Shown here piece by piece: positions 1 to 10,796 of a stretch of DNA of 64,000 bases. The stretch spans positions 308,769-372,768 of the forward strand of contig CANTFL010001462.1 of NCBI GenBank assembly GCA_947650285.1. The letters are read 5' to 3'. Within the stretch, counting starts at the first letter, position 1. Every line of letters starts with the position of its first letter. Below the pieces are notes generated by a model that saw only the letters and a list, made by a program, of their open reading frames with translations, made no database searches and had not been told where the DNA came from. This DNA comes from Hyaloperonospora brassicae (lineage: Eukaryota > Oomycota > Peronosporomycetes > Peronosporales > Peronosporaceae). Made by a program: the position numbers and the translations under genes.

Positions 1-780
1 CGTATTGGGATCTTCGCCCGGATCGCAATCACATTCAAGCGGAACAGTTAATTCAATGGAGTTTCCGTCGATCGTTGAATAGCTTGGTCATAGAGCCTCC
101 CAACTGAATTGCCATCCTTCCGTCCATATTTGGCTATTAAGCTTTCCAGTAGTGCCTTCCACGAATTCCTCGCCCAGCGACTAAGCTAGTTGTACCAGTC
201 ACGCGCAGGTCCCGTGAGGAGATCGTTAAACATCAGACTCTTTTCCGCGTCAGGCGCTTAATAGCGTAGGAAGGCTGACTTCACCTTACTTATATTTTTG
301 GCCCGTTCTTCATTCTTATCTCGTCCAAAACATTCTGTAGTTCGGCCATGGCAGACATCCCAATCCTTTCATTAGAAATCCCTCCAACATCCGATTCCCC
401 TGTCGTTGCGCCTGTGGTAACCTCTTATTACCTTGGTCACAGCACGCACAATAGTGGTCTTGCGATCTACTATGGCGCGATCCAACCGACTCCATGTCCA
501 CATTCAGCATATCAATCTCCGATTCATGCGGGTGAACAGCCGATCGTCCTCCGTTCATACGGGATTGTTCTAGCTCATATTTCTTCATGGCCGCTCGAAA
601 ATAGAAACTCACCTGTCTGATATTACCATGTTCTTGAACTGAGTCACCTGTGGGTTTCCTGCCTGCGCCTCTGCCTCATTCCGTTCAAACTTCGTTTGCA
701 ACAGATCCGCGCCCTTTGGCCCAAGCGACACCCGTTGGACCTCTAACGAATCGCTCGAGTCCTCTTCCGATTCCGCTGAA
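1..780 (-). pseudogene. Decayed retrotransposon gag (Retrotrans_gag type)
   Basis: On the minus strand a Ser/Asp/Glu-rich N-terminal piece (near 780-660) is followed by a frameshift or stop near 615, a 98-codon open stretch (612-316), and then a frame with readable gag core motifs: LMFNDLLTGPARDWYN near 245-185 and WKALLESLIAKYG near 160-115. These match the helical capsid region of gypsy gag proteins, in which a W-Y pair is followed by W-x3-L-x8-YG. At least two in-frame stops interrupt the core, so it is a pseudogene. The C-terminal zinc knuckle and pol would lie left of position 1. Confidence 0.6.
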
Positions 781-2029
781 GCTTATCGAGACGTACCAGT
801 GTGTTCACCCTTTGGGGATTTGCTAATCGCTGTGAGAACTTGATCTATCGTAATTCGCGGCGTGATCCGTTGATCTGTGGTGCCGATCGGTGGGGTCGGG
901 TTATCTTCAGGGCCACATATGCCTATAAGCGGACTCATTGTCTGAAACATCGACCGTCCGGCAGCGATCACGCGATCGTGATTGCATTCTAATAGAGTTT
1001 GCGCATTAAATGTTATCGCATTGAACTCCGCCTCAGTATATAGGTTGATTAGACGCCGGAGTTCCTCTTACACGTTGGAAAATGGCTTAGGCGCAGATAT
1101 TGGTCCGCGTAACGATCCGGTGAGCTTTGGCTTGGTCGTCTTAAGTACATGGTCGCTCGACAACAGCTTCTTCAGCTCTATCAAGTGGTATCCACGGCTG
1201 ATTTTTGTCGAATCGCCCATCTTCAAATATTACTTCGCGATCCATATAATGTGAGGCTTGATCCACTGACTGTGAGGCTTGATACTCTTCTTCGGCTTGA
1301 CTGTGTCGACGGCTTGCCTGTTCTTGTAAATATTTGGATCTTACTACACCGAGGCCAGCTTCTTTAATTCGTCGGAAGTCTTTACTTCGATATTTATCAT
1401 TTCTGATGATTCATCTGATATAAATAAAAAGAGTTAAGGGATTCCCTTTGAATTTTCATCCTGCGGATCGAGCTTCGCAGCGCGATCTGCAGTGGCCCCC
1501 AAATAGACCTTACGAGGGCGTTGGGTTGACTTCCAAATCGTGCGACCGATCTTTCTATAATATTTTCTTGTCGTCAACGTCCGTCTCAAAACTTTGACGA
1601 TCTGGGGATCCTTCATCTTCACGCGTCTGCGACGATCCCACTGTCTCTGGCGCTTCTATCCCAGGTTCATTCTTGATCATGACTTCATGATCAGAAACTC
1701 ACGGTAAAATTCCTGGCTTGAATTTGGGCACGCGCACCAGTGTAGTGGAGTGGTGATCACGAATTCATCGGGATCCTGACTCTTTCCTGGCTCCTGGACG
1801 ACCGACTAACGGATGGCGTACCCCGATTCCGTGCTCTGTTTCTTCTTGCTCACCTTGTGTACCCGTCGGTGGGGCAGATTGCGCTCTTCTTGGTAGAATT
1901 GAGCTGAAGCTGAACTTGACTGATTTAGATATAGGTGTTGATCGGGTTGGAAATTCTTCACCCGGTCATACGCTAGAGGGGATCGCGTGGAAATTATCCA
2001 TTCAATCGCTCTTATCTTGGGCGCTCTCT

Positions 2030-3011
2030 CAGAGTCACCTTTGCCAAGGGTGATTATTGATCCGCGAGCCTTCTGACCGCTTGAGCCGTCTCGCGATCTT
2101 TGAATGAACCGCGAGGTTCCCTACGTCCGACCGCAGTTGGGGAGGTGAGAACTGATGTTCCGCCTGGCCAAAAAAACAAGGGCGAGGCTTGCAGAGACAT
2201 GGATGACTCTCTATTAAACGGGGAGCCAAAGTTCCTGCCCGGTAGAAGTCGAAATGTGTCTTTAGTTATTGCAAATTCAATTCTATTTCATGCTACCCAA
2301 CCAAATCCAAAACCCTGTGACTATACCCATCTGTTCGCTAGGTCAACTGTTGTGCACCGCCTGTCTATGTCATTTATCTCTTACCTCATGTTGTCCACAG
2401 CAGACACTCCGTATTTGATCGCTCCATAGTTGGTCGCGGTGCAGTGGGTCGCGGGGTAGTGGATCGCGGTATGTGATCCACATTAATAGTAATTCCACGC
2501 ATTTATGTGTCCACACAATCAAGCAGTACACCCCCAGGGTGGATCGTGATCAATCTTTCGAGTCTCTGATCAAGCATCTACCGTCGGGAAGCAGTCACTT
2601 CTGGGACCTCGCATGTTTGATGATCTTGGCGATCCACTCCTCCAGCTTGATTCCATATTAACCTATCTTCCATTACCGTTAGCGATCCAGTACTCCGGTT
2701 GATGCTCAACCGTTGAGTGATCCGGTCCTTGAAATTTGGTGATCCAAGCCCTTAATCGCGGGTCGCGATTGACCCATTATCTATCCTCGACTATACTTCT
2801 TCTTGACCGTTATGTAGATCAATCCGAATGACTTTGACAGTCGTTTTCTGTCACTCAGTCGTCTGATCCCATCCTGCGTCCGAACGCCACGGTAAAATCT
2901 CGTGATCACTTTACCACACATATGTAGTATAAATTCGATAAATTTTTATCACACTGATAGTTGTAAGTGTAAAGCAGACCCCCACTACACTCTTCTTCAC
3001 GTTACGGGACA
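2030..3011 (-). repeat. LTR-like repeat of element E, copy 1
   Basis: About 850 bp of this block is clearly similar to about 27005-27870, including shared stretches such as CTTGAGCCGTCTCGCGATCT and ACCCAACCAAATCCAAAACC. Homology between the copies stops near 2880 here, while this copy continues to a plausible terminus at 3011. The inner boundary (left side) is approximate, since the homology also includes leader sequence (AAATTCTTCACCCG motifs at about 1950). Confidence 0.6.
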
Positions 3012-4094
3012 TCCGTCGCGAGGCGCGCCGTAATCCTCGCTGGATTTTTTCTACCGCTAAAATACAATGAGCCTTTAATCATTTAAACAATGTTGTAAAC
3101 GAAATCAATTTGACTTCACTCAGTCTACTAGGGCGCAAAGTGACAGCTCTTATGTCAGCTCGGAATTGAAAGCATGAGAACTACCTCATCCCCAGCGGCA
3201 AAGACACACAGAGGCATTTAGTTGTAAACAACCTTTCTACTAGATAGACGTACTTTAGAACATTTACGCACGGCTGAATTAGGTTCATTTAAAGTATGTA
3301 TCAGAAACTAAAAGAAACACCATTACGCTGTGAACATTGTTAAGCAGGACATGTATACCTTTTAATCTAAGACATTTTTCCAAAAAGTATGTTAAAATTG
3401 CTGACGTAATTTATCTAATTTATTCATATTGAATTTGATTAACGGCGGACTAGAAGCGCTTGCATTTTTGGTGCGAACGAAATACTCTACCAGGCCCACA
3501 AATTCTCTGAAATGTTCTAAATTATCATTGATCTTAACCCCTACTGACTTCGACCGTTTTACTAATCCGAATTGGAGTTCAAAATTTACCGTAGTGTGTA
3601 ACTCGCGTATCGTCCCTTATTCGCCGATTGACGGTCATTATGTATTGTTGTGCGTAACATTTGAATCGGGACACGTCAATCATTAACGTATTGTCCATTA
3701 TTTTGACATCGATAACTTTTTGCAATCGATTGTAAACTAATTGTGAGTTCTTAATACCTTCACGTAGCTGAAAGTGGAACTTTGTATCCTTTGACTCGAC
3801 CTAATACAATCTTTAAGAACGCCTTAACTACGCCATCCTAGAAATGCGTGATGTAGCTACTCGCTTACCACCCATTCCGCGCGTCTAGTAGCGATTTGTG
3901 GTTTGTTGGTTAATCTAATGGCCTATGTCAACTGATGAGCGAAGCAGTGCCGAACATAATCGTCGACAGCAACATTCCGCCAATATTTACTTAGCAAGAT
4001 AAATATTTTGGACTGTTATGAATAAAGATAATATCCCTATTAAATCGTATTTTGGTGTCAATATTATGTAACGTATCGCTCATTAAACAAGATT
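3012..4094. other. AT-rich interval, no gene seen
   Basis: About 1.1 kb of AT-rich sequence between element E and element A. One 85-codon open frame (3429-3686, plus) shows no recognisable motif and no codon pattern like the host genes, and I take it as chance. No RNA gene, repeat array or promoter element could be supported. Confidence 0.5.
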
Positions 4095-4567
4095 GGTATC
4101 GGGGTAGATCGCTACATGAAATTCCCGTTGTTCAAAATGGTAATACATAATGTTATGTTAAATGTTCTTTTAAAAATATCATTGAATACAGTGATATTTT
4201 TGACACAAGCGTCTACTTATTAATTGATATTATGCTCATATTAATGCACCAATCGGAGCTAGACGCGCGCAATGAGTGGTGAGTAGAGTTCATGATACGT
4301 TTAGTTGTATTAATATGATTAAGTTGGGTCAAAACAGAGACCAAGATAAATTTGACTTACATATTGAAAATACCAAGTGTACTTTCACTTTTGCTCGTAA
4401 TTATGTGAAAAAAGTTTTACTTTTTCTACAACTAGAGTCTTTGCCTTAGTTGTTTACCCTTCCTCTGTATAGTGCAACTACCTAGCAGGGCACTGACCTT
4501 CACTGTTGTCATCTGGAGTCGACTCCATACTGGTATTCCCGTACGAAGCGACCAGTGACCCGTTTCA
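4095..4567 (+). repeat. 5' LTR of element A
   Basis: Aligns with the LTRs of element C, for example the core CTAGACGCGCGCAATGAGTG against CTAGACGCGCCCAATGGGTG, and ends in TTTCA followed by two bases and TGGTAGCACTTTG. Divergence from the C LTRs is high, and the start (GGTATCGGGG) has lost the TG terminus. Confidence 0.75.
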
Positions 4568-4569
4568 CC

Positions 4570-4582
4570 TGGTAGCACTTTG
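4570..4582 (+). other. Primer binding site, element A
   Basis: TGGTAGCACTTTG lies two bases after the LTR end, as in element C (15894) and, shorter, in element B (6928). Its complement would be a tRNA 3' end reading CAAAGTGCTACCA. This implies an A1:U72 acceptor pair, as in eukaryotic initiator tRNA-Met; the tRNA identity is an inference. Confidence 0.6.
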
Positions 4583-4617
4583 TAATTAGTTCAAGGACCA
4601 CGAGCGCATCGCCAAAC

Positions 4618-5730
4618 ATGAATATATTGGACGATGCAGAAGGTGACTGCTTTTACGGAACTGGTGAAAGCTATTCCGATCTCAGAGACTTCGAATTGGG
4701 TGCGATCGGACGAATGAGCCCGACACTTGGTGAAGAAACTGTCTAGAACATGCTATCCTCAAGAAATAGAGACCAGCAGCATTTCGCCATCAGCTCATCT
4801 TCGCAACGAGTATTTGGTGGGTCGAAAGCGGAGGTGACCTTGTTGCGACCGCAAGATCGATAGCGGAATGAAATAATGAGACAGCAACGATCTCAGTCCG
4901 CACAGGTGACGCGTCAAAGCGAAGGGAGACTCACAAGCTAGAGATCACTAAATACCCGGGAATCGAGAAAGATCATTTTTTCATATGGGTATCAGAGGTA
5001 GACGGAGCCATCAAGGCCCGTCGCATAGACAATGAGCCAATGTAAGTTGCATTTTCTCAGTCATACCTGGCAGGAGATGCCAGAAAATGGGCCTTGTATC
5101 TCAAGTTGTACGACACGTATGTATGTGGGTTGTTAAACAGCTTCAAGACCCTGATCAGGGAAAAGTTTGACGAGCCTAGAGCAGAGTCCAGGACTCTATC
5201 GGAGCTCCTTGAAATTAAACGGGGTAATAGTGAGGCTTACGCTTATGCGCAGCATGTACGTTACCTTGCAAGTTGTATGGTTGCGAGCCCGTGAGAAAAT
5301 TCGTTCTAATCATTATATTTATTCAGGGTCTCACAGATAGTCCCGTCAGTAATCACCTGTTCCGCGGAGATCTGAACACGCTTTCAGAAGAGATCCACGT
5401 TGCGGAGTAGGAAGACTTTGAGACAAACCCACACTACGCTGACCCCTATCGTTCACAGAGACGACCAGTAGTCGGAGTTCCAGAGCCAATGGACCTCCGT
5501 TTGGTCGAGGAAAGTAACCTCGCCCTGTAAACGACAATCGATTGTTGAGGTGTCATCGCTGTCACATGTCGTGAAACTACGCATGTAAATGCAGAATTGC
5601 CTACTTAGAACCTCGCGGTAGTAAGCGAAGTAAACGTCCACCAGATATGAAAGTTGATTGACGAGGTTCCGGCGCTGTTGCACGGACGCAACAGCGAGGC
5701 GGACCACCAAACAGGACGGAGTCAGTAGGT
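4618..5730 (+). pseudogene. Decayed gag of element A
   Basis: Starts with ATGAATATATTGGACGATGC, equivalent to the gag start of element C at 15942. Readable pieces include the capsid core with SYLAGDARKWALYLKLYD, then FKTLIREKFDEPRAESRTLSEL, QHVRYLASCMVASP and, in another frame, HLFRGDLNTLSEEI. The zinc-knuckle region near 5545-5600 still shows C-x2-C but carries a stop where C has an intact C-x2-C-x4-H-x4-C. Several stops and at least two frameshifts. Confidence 0.7.
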
Positions 5731-5961
5731 GCGGAGTGACATAATGGAATAGCTATATCAAGAGAATTTACAAAACTCTTATTGAATGACTATCCCGACA
5801 TACATTTACCGTGTGTCTCTTCACCTGGTGATGAGATGTACATCATCACCTCGACGATAGAAATGACACAGAACTTGTCACTTCGCGTTATAGTGAACTG
5901 TGAGGCGGCAAAAAATTGTGTTCGTCGCCAGTCACTAGAGGCTAGAAGACCTAACTTCGTT

Positions 5962-6240
5962 TAGCGAAAGATCCCTCCAAAGAAGATGAAGGTGCGCCTA
6001 GATACAGGCGCATCGATCGCTTTGAATCAACGTGTAATCAGAATCCACTACACGTTAAAGGGTGCACAGTACGAGGATGATTTCATCGTGCTTGACCTAG
6101 ATGACAAATCAGACGTTTTCCTAGGATCTCTATGGCCTATCAGGTATGAGCCAAGATTAAGCTGGTAGCATCGATCCATGATGATGCCTGCCACTTGATC
6201 ATCAGATGGCCATCTGATGAATGGCTTGGAACTTTCACAT
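5962..6240 (+). pseudogene. Aspartic protease segment of element A pol
   Basis: The open stretch 5986-6168 reads MKVRLDTGASIALNQRV, then DDFIVLDLDDKSDVFLGSLW and YEPRLSW, and ends in a stop. It is the retropepsin domain that matures Gag-Pol. The catalytic Asp of DTGAS is at 6001-6003 and is preserved, although the element as a whole is dead. In the related element C this Asp codon is replaced by Ala. The region downstream keeps nucleotide similarity to C up to about 6270. Confidence 0.7.
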
Positions 6241-6399
6241 TCGTGTGGATGTACTACAAGTCTAAACAAGATTGTGGAAAATCTAAAAGTAGGGTTGGAT
6301 ATCCATGAAATAAGGTTTTTATGGTCATTAAACAAAGACCTTTTCAAATTAGTGTAAATCTACGCAAAATCGTAATTTGTGCAGCTTAAGTTGAAACGA

Positions 6400-6925
6400 G
6401 GTAACACGTCGACTGGTAGTCGACAATAGGTGTGGTACACACAAGGGATGGGATCCTATTTACAGTAATATTATAAAACAGTATCAATTGTTGAAGACTG
6501 ATGTCTGTCAATCATTGATTACGAGATCTTTTGAGAGGTTTATTTAAAACATTAGTGAGTAGGTTATTACTTTGTTCTAAGGTGTTCTTTTAGGTCAAAA
6601 GAAGAAATAAAATTCAGTTTCCATTTTGATCAACAAAAGACACGTGCCTCTCTGAGGCGTCTTGAGATCATTAAGGAGATAGCAACGCCGTGTTAAGGCA
6701 GCTACTCCTTTTTCAATTCTGTGCGTTTGGTTCTTTATATTGTTTGGTACCCCTGGAGCAGGGACCGTAATCTCTCTGAGCTTGTTGACTCTTTGAGTCG
6801 GGTTCTTTGAACCAAACCTTAGCTCTCGGAGCTGTTGACTCTTTGAGTCGGGTTCTCTGAACCTTAAGTTGCTCATTGAACGTTAAGTCTTCCTCTGGCT
6901 TCAGGAGCTGTGTAGCTCCGCTACA
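6400..6925 (+). repeat. 5' LTR of element B
   Basis: Nearly identical to 13660-14185 over about 520 bp. Ends with GCTACA, then two bases, then TGGTAGCAC. Both copies begin GGT(A/T)ACAC rather than the expected TG. Inside are two direct copies of a 29-bp unit at 6785-6813 and 6835-6863, each holding the inverted repeat GACTC-TTT-GAGTC. Confidence 0.85.
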
Positions 6926-6927
6926 CT

Positions 6928-6937
6928 TGGTAGCACT
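6928..6937 (+). other. Primer binding site, element B
   Basis: TGGTAGCACT follows the 5' LTR end after two bases. It shares its first ten bases with the sites of elements A and C, so all three gypsy elements appear to use the same tRNA primer. Confidence 0.6.
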
Positions 6938-6977
6938 TGTAGTCAATCTACGCCTTAGTCATTACGACTGATCCTCT

Positions 6978-7960
6978 GTGAGGATGAATCAATCGACACC
7001 CCTCTCTGAGGCCAAAAAGGTCGATCTTGATAAGCCTACTGCGGCCGTAGGCCCAGATTATGTGGAGTTTCTAGCTGCACATGGTCCCTACGTAATCAAT
7101 GCACGAGTCGAGACCTTCATGCAGTATAAAACGGCCCTTGTAAAGCAGGTTTATATCCAAGTAGCGTCGGCTATGCCAACGCGCTACTTTGCAATGCCAC
7201 CAGAGGAGGCTACGCCTCGTCCCCTTCGGGAGGACGTTAAACATTACCCCGGTAAGGAGGGGTAAAACCTGACCCTCTGGATCCGTTATATTGAGATGGC
7301 CATGAGCTCTGGACTTATCTCACTGGAGTAATAGCGGGTCTAGAAGGCTATCTCCAAGCTCGATGGAATAGCAAGAGAGTGGGCTATGACGTGTGGCAAG
7401 TCGGTCAACTTGGCGTTTTCCACATGGAGTTCGCTCAAGTTAGACCTTTTGCGAGTTTTCTCGCCGCAAAACCAGGCTAATCGCGTGCGCTCACGCTTCT
7501 TGTCTACCCGTCGGGGTAAGAATGAGTTAAAATACTATTTTCAATAGTTGAGAACTCTTGTGGCAGCTATGCAGACTGGACCTCTCCTTAAGAAAGTCTA
7601 TGTGGATGTCTTCATGAATGTTCTTCGTAATGGAGTTGCAAGGACCGAGGTTTTTTGAGTCCATCCCTCTTTGCTTGAGGAGGCTGTTAGCATCGCTAAA
7701 AATTCTGAGCGTAACTTCAAGTCTGCCAGACTTGGTGGGAATGAGTACAACCCAAGCTTTGCGAGGGAACCTCTGCGTGCTCCTCGGCTAACTGTAAGCC
7801 CGAACCGATTGATCTCAGCCAGGCTGAAGATAAAGGTGAATCGGAGCTTCATGTTGCAGCGCAACGACAGGAAGTGAAACGCTGTTATATGTGCGGTAGC
7901 ACTAAACACTTGCGTCCCACTTGTCCTTTGCGTAAGCAACAACGGACTCCTATAGGTCGA
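6978..7960 (+). pseudogene. Gag of element B (broken), with CCHC zinc knuckle
   Basis: The N-terminal open part (6978-7265) begins MRMNQSTPLSEAKKVDLDKP and stops after 95 codons; reading resumes with several stops. A nucleocapsid zinc knuckle CYMCGSTKHLRPTC (C-x2-C-x4-H-x4-C) is readable at about 7883-7924, which fixes this as gag. A 197-codon open frame on the opposite strand (8191-7598) is a shadow. Capsid and nucleocapsid would package element RNA; here the protein cannot be made in full. Confidence 0.7.
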
Positions 7961-8149
7961 AATCCCAGCCACAACCCGAAACCTGGTATGGCACGGGGAC
8001 ACGTCTACACCCAGTAGGTGCGGGCGCCCTACTGGGGTAAATTTGAGTTCTGTCACTTCTCTACGAGGTAGAGTACACCAGAGCTTAGCCCCACCGACCT
8101 CTGTGTCTGCCTGCACAGAGCTCGCCAAGGCGAAAGTTAAAGGCTTTGA

Positions 8150-8443
8150 AAAGCATTGGTAGATCCTGATCGACTCCGGAGCATCACGCAAATATGCTCG
8201 ACATCGTTCCCTAGAGGGAATTCATCGATACGCTGAGGTGCTCCAAGCGTATGAAGGTGATTTGATCACCGTTCGTATAGCGACTGGTAATCGCGTCACG
8301 GTGCCTAAAGTTCCGTTGAACTTAGGTGCGAAGTTTTTGGACTTTGACAGTATTGAACGCTGTCTTATCCTCAATTTGGATTTGAGATATGATCTCATCC
8401 TGGGTATGGCTTGGCTTGAACGCCATGAGCCATGGATTGATTG
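8150..8443 (+). pseudogene. Aspartic protease of element B
   Basis: The frame reads ILIDSGAS with the catalytic Asp at 8172-8174 intact, then VRIATGNRVTVP, LNLDLRYDLILGMAWL and HEPWID before a stop at 8442. The D-S-G-A motif followed by an ILGM(D/A)WL motif is characteristic of gypsy retropepsins. It sits between the zinc knuckle and a repeat-rich spacer. Confidence 0.75.
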
Positions 8444-8489
8444 AAGATCGAAGACCTTATGCGCCACGCGCAATGTTCCTAGCGAAGCT

Positions 8490-9194
8490 TTGGAAAACCA
8501 TGAACCCACCTTTTCTAGGCAACAAAAGCGCCATTGGCGCGAGTCATTGACGGAAGATGTCAATGTGCTGGACATTGTAATGTCCGAGTTAATCAATTCC
8601 AACGTCAACGACATCAATAGTGAGCATGGCTCTTTCACCGTGTTGGAAGGGGGTTATACTCCGTTGAGTGATACTCGTTGTGATACTGAGTCACTGCATG
8701 CTGCTGGCATGGTTGGCTTAGGGCCGAGACATCAAGAATGCAATTTTTCTGATGTGAGTGGATTGGCACGTAAAATCCCACCGAGTGAGAGCGGCCGAGT
8801 TGGCACAACACTGAATGTCGGTAATGACATTGATGGCGAGAATCCAGAGTGTTCAGGGCTATGCCCGAATGCTGTACGTGAAGTGGCACGTGAAATCCCA
8901 CCGAGTGAGGGCGGCCGAGGTGGCACCTCACTGAATATCGGTATCGACATTGATGGCGAAAAGCCAGAGTGCTCAGGGCTAGTCCCGGATGCTGTACGTG
9001 AAGTGGTACGTGTAAATTCTCTGGGTGAAGTGTTCGAGTTACGATACACTTCACCAGATGTCGTTCAAGACATGAGCTCTCGTATAGAGCGTGCTAAGAT
9101 GAATAGCAATCACGGGGACCCTACTGTCCCGGCCTCTAGGAGGCGTAAGGTTTTTTTGACGAGACAATCTCAGCGTAGGGTGGAAACTGTTTAG
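8490..9194 (+). pseudogene. Repeat-containing pol spacer of element B
   Basis: A 234-codon open frame between protease and reverse transcriptase. No known domain is visible. The middle contains two tandem copies of a 40-residue unit beginning with (K/E)IPPSE and holding DIDGE(N/K)PECSGL; a third, diverged start follows. The ATG at 8490 is only the first Met of an open stretch inside pol, not a proven start. The section after the repeats is Ser/Arg-rich and ends in a stop at 9192. Confidence 0.5.
8766..9005 (+). repeat. 120-bp tandem coding repeat, two copies plus a partial third
   Basis: Copy 1 is 8766-8885 and copy 2 is 8886-9005. Both begin GCACGT(A/G)AAATCCCACCGAG, and a third degenerate start GTACGTGTAAATTCTCTGGG follows at 9006. 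The period is exactly 120 bp, so the frame is kept. Differences between copies are few and mostly single bases. Confidence 0.9.
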
Positions 9195-9333
9195 CCCAAC
9201 GTCTAAGAAGTTTCGAAGTGATAATGGTAATAATACACTATATACACTTGTCAATGGGTTGACTGGTCAGATTGATGGCAATATTAGTCTTGAGACTCTT
9301 CTGTCCTTATAAACTATCTTTGAACTAGACGAA

Positions 9334-10760
9334 ATGTCTGACGGCGAATTTAGCCAAGCCTTACAGGCAGGAGAATTATCCGAGTTAGTGGTCATTCGGC
9401 CGGATATTGAGTTGAACTCATCCTCGTTATTGGACGAGTCTGTCCTGAAAGATACAAAGGCGGCATTAGGTGTCCGTAGTGGATCTTCGATCCTTAAGGA
9501 TACTCTTGATACTTTCTATCCTTTGGTAAAGGAATTTCAGGACGTGGTGTGTCACAACCCACCGTCCGTTTTACCTCCCGATAAAGGTGTACGTCATGAA
9601 ATTGACTTGTTTTCTAGAACTTTCTACTGCGTAACGCGGCAGTAACCTTTACCAAAGGAACAGTGTGACTTCATTGACGAATTCTTTCGTGCAAAGCACG
9701 CGGCAGAAATACTACGTGAGAGCAAATCTCCCCATTCCACACCGACCTTCTGTATCAAAAAGCCCAATGGGAAGTGGCGTATTGTTCATGCTTGCAATAA
9801 GCTTAATGCGGCCACCATCCCGGCTCAGACACCAATTCTGATGAAGGATGTTCTTCAGAAAAATATGGTGGGATGTTCAATGTGTAGTGCGCTCAACTTA
9901 GTCGATGGTTATTGCCAGCTTCTCATGCGAGAAAGCGATATTCCGCTGACGGCGGTCAGCATCCCAGCGGTATGCTCTGGGAGTGGCTTGTTATGCCGCA
10001 AGGGTTATCAAATGCCCCGGCTACATTTAACCGTCTTGTGACACAATTGTTCAGACCTCACAGAGGTTATGCACAGACATACTTTGATGACATCTTTGTC
10101 CATATTCGTGCTATGAACGGTCGGTCAGATGTGGACAATCACATTGATCATTTACGAGCGGTGCTCGAGTGCATGCGCACAAATATTTTGTACTCCAACG
10201 CGTCTAAGTGCATATTTGGTGCAGAAGAAATTCCCGTTTTAAAGTGATTTATTAGCAAGCGGAGCTTAGAGCGGATCCCGCTTAGGTAAAAGCCATCGTT
10301 GATTGGCCAATTCCAAAGAACCAAAAGGACTTACGTGAGTGCTTGGCCTTGCCAATTACTTGCACAAAAACAGTGCAGAATAAGAAGATATGGCTCGGCC
10401 ATTATCCAATCACCTTTTTCGGATGTGTAATGATGCTGGACTAGCACTGAGCATGTTGCTTTTCAAGCAGTAAAAGAGAGTCTCCTTCATGCGCCAATCT
10501 TAGCTTTGCCTGATCCTGATCGATCTTTCAGTGTCGTCTGTGACGCATCTGACTTTGCCATAGGCAGCGCTCTGTTACAGGCAGATTCTGATGGACAAGA
10601 ACGCGTCATTGCGTTTGAGTCTCGTCAGCTGAAGGATGCAGAAAAGAACTTTACTGTTCATGACAAAGCGCTACTTGCAATGAAGTATGCTCTCTTCAAA
10701 TGCAGAGTTCATCTTCTTGGCTTTAAGCCTTTTGTGATCGATACAGATCATGCGTCATAA
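9334..10760 (+). pseudogene. Reverse transcriptase and RNase H of element B
   Basis: Palm motifs in order: HEIDLFS near 9597, SPTFCIKKPNGKWRIVHAC near 9735-9795, VDGYCQLLMRE near 9900, then after a frameshift near 9970 LWEWLVMPQGLSNAPATFNR, and the catalytic YFDD at 10080-10091. A stop near 10244 and further damage follow to about 10500. RNase H is open at 10506-10760: DPDRSFSVVCDASDFAIGSA, FESRQLKDAEKNFTVHDK and FVIDTDHAS, where a stop replaces the next codon. These convert element RNA into DNA. At least three disabling breaks. Confidence 0.8.
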
Positions 10761-10796
10761 CGCACTGCGACCCAGTCGCCTCACCTCTCTCAGAGA

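Larger units (their letters stand above)
1..3011 (-). mobile_element. Gypsy-like element E, 5' part (LTR, leader, decayed gag), cut by window start
   Basis: Read on the minus strand, this is the 5' end of an LTR retrotransposon: an LTR-like block at the right (about 2030-3011), a leader, then a decayed gag reading leftwards to the window edge. The LTR and leader recur at about 26.9-27.87 kb in the same orientation, which proves a dispersed repeat. The putative 5' terminus is TGTCCCGTAACGTGAAG (ending at 3011), close to the TGTAACGGG terminus of element C. I could not place the inner LTR end or a primer binding site. Pol, if present, lies outside the window. Family assignment to Ty3/gypsy rests on the gag alone and is an inference. 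Confidence 0.6.
4095..6399 (+). mobile_element. Gypsy element A, old and 3'-truncated (same family as element C)
   Basis: LTR (4095-4567), primer binding site (from 4570), decayed gag (from 4618) and an aspartic protease segment (about 5960-6240) follow the same order as in element C and are similar to it along their whole length. The copy ends at about 6399 where element B begins. No reverse transcriptase of this element is found after B (from 14186), so the 3' half was lost rather than merely displaced. Many stops and frameshifts mark it as much older than C. Confidence 0.8.

Noticed and set aside
7598..8191. 197-codon minus-strand frame in element B
   Set aside because: Antisense to gag and its zinc knuckle; unlike the 3' antisense frames it lies fully inside sense coding sequence.
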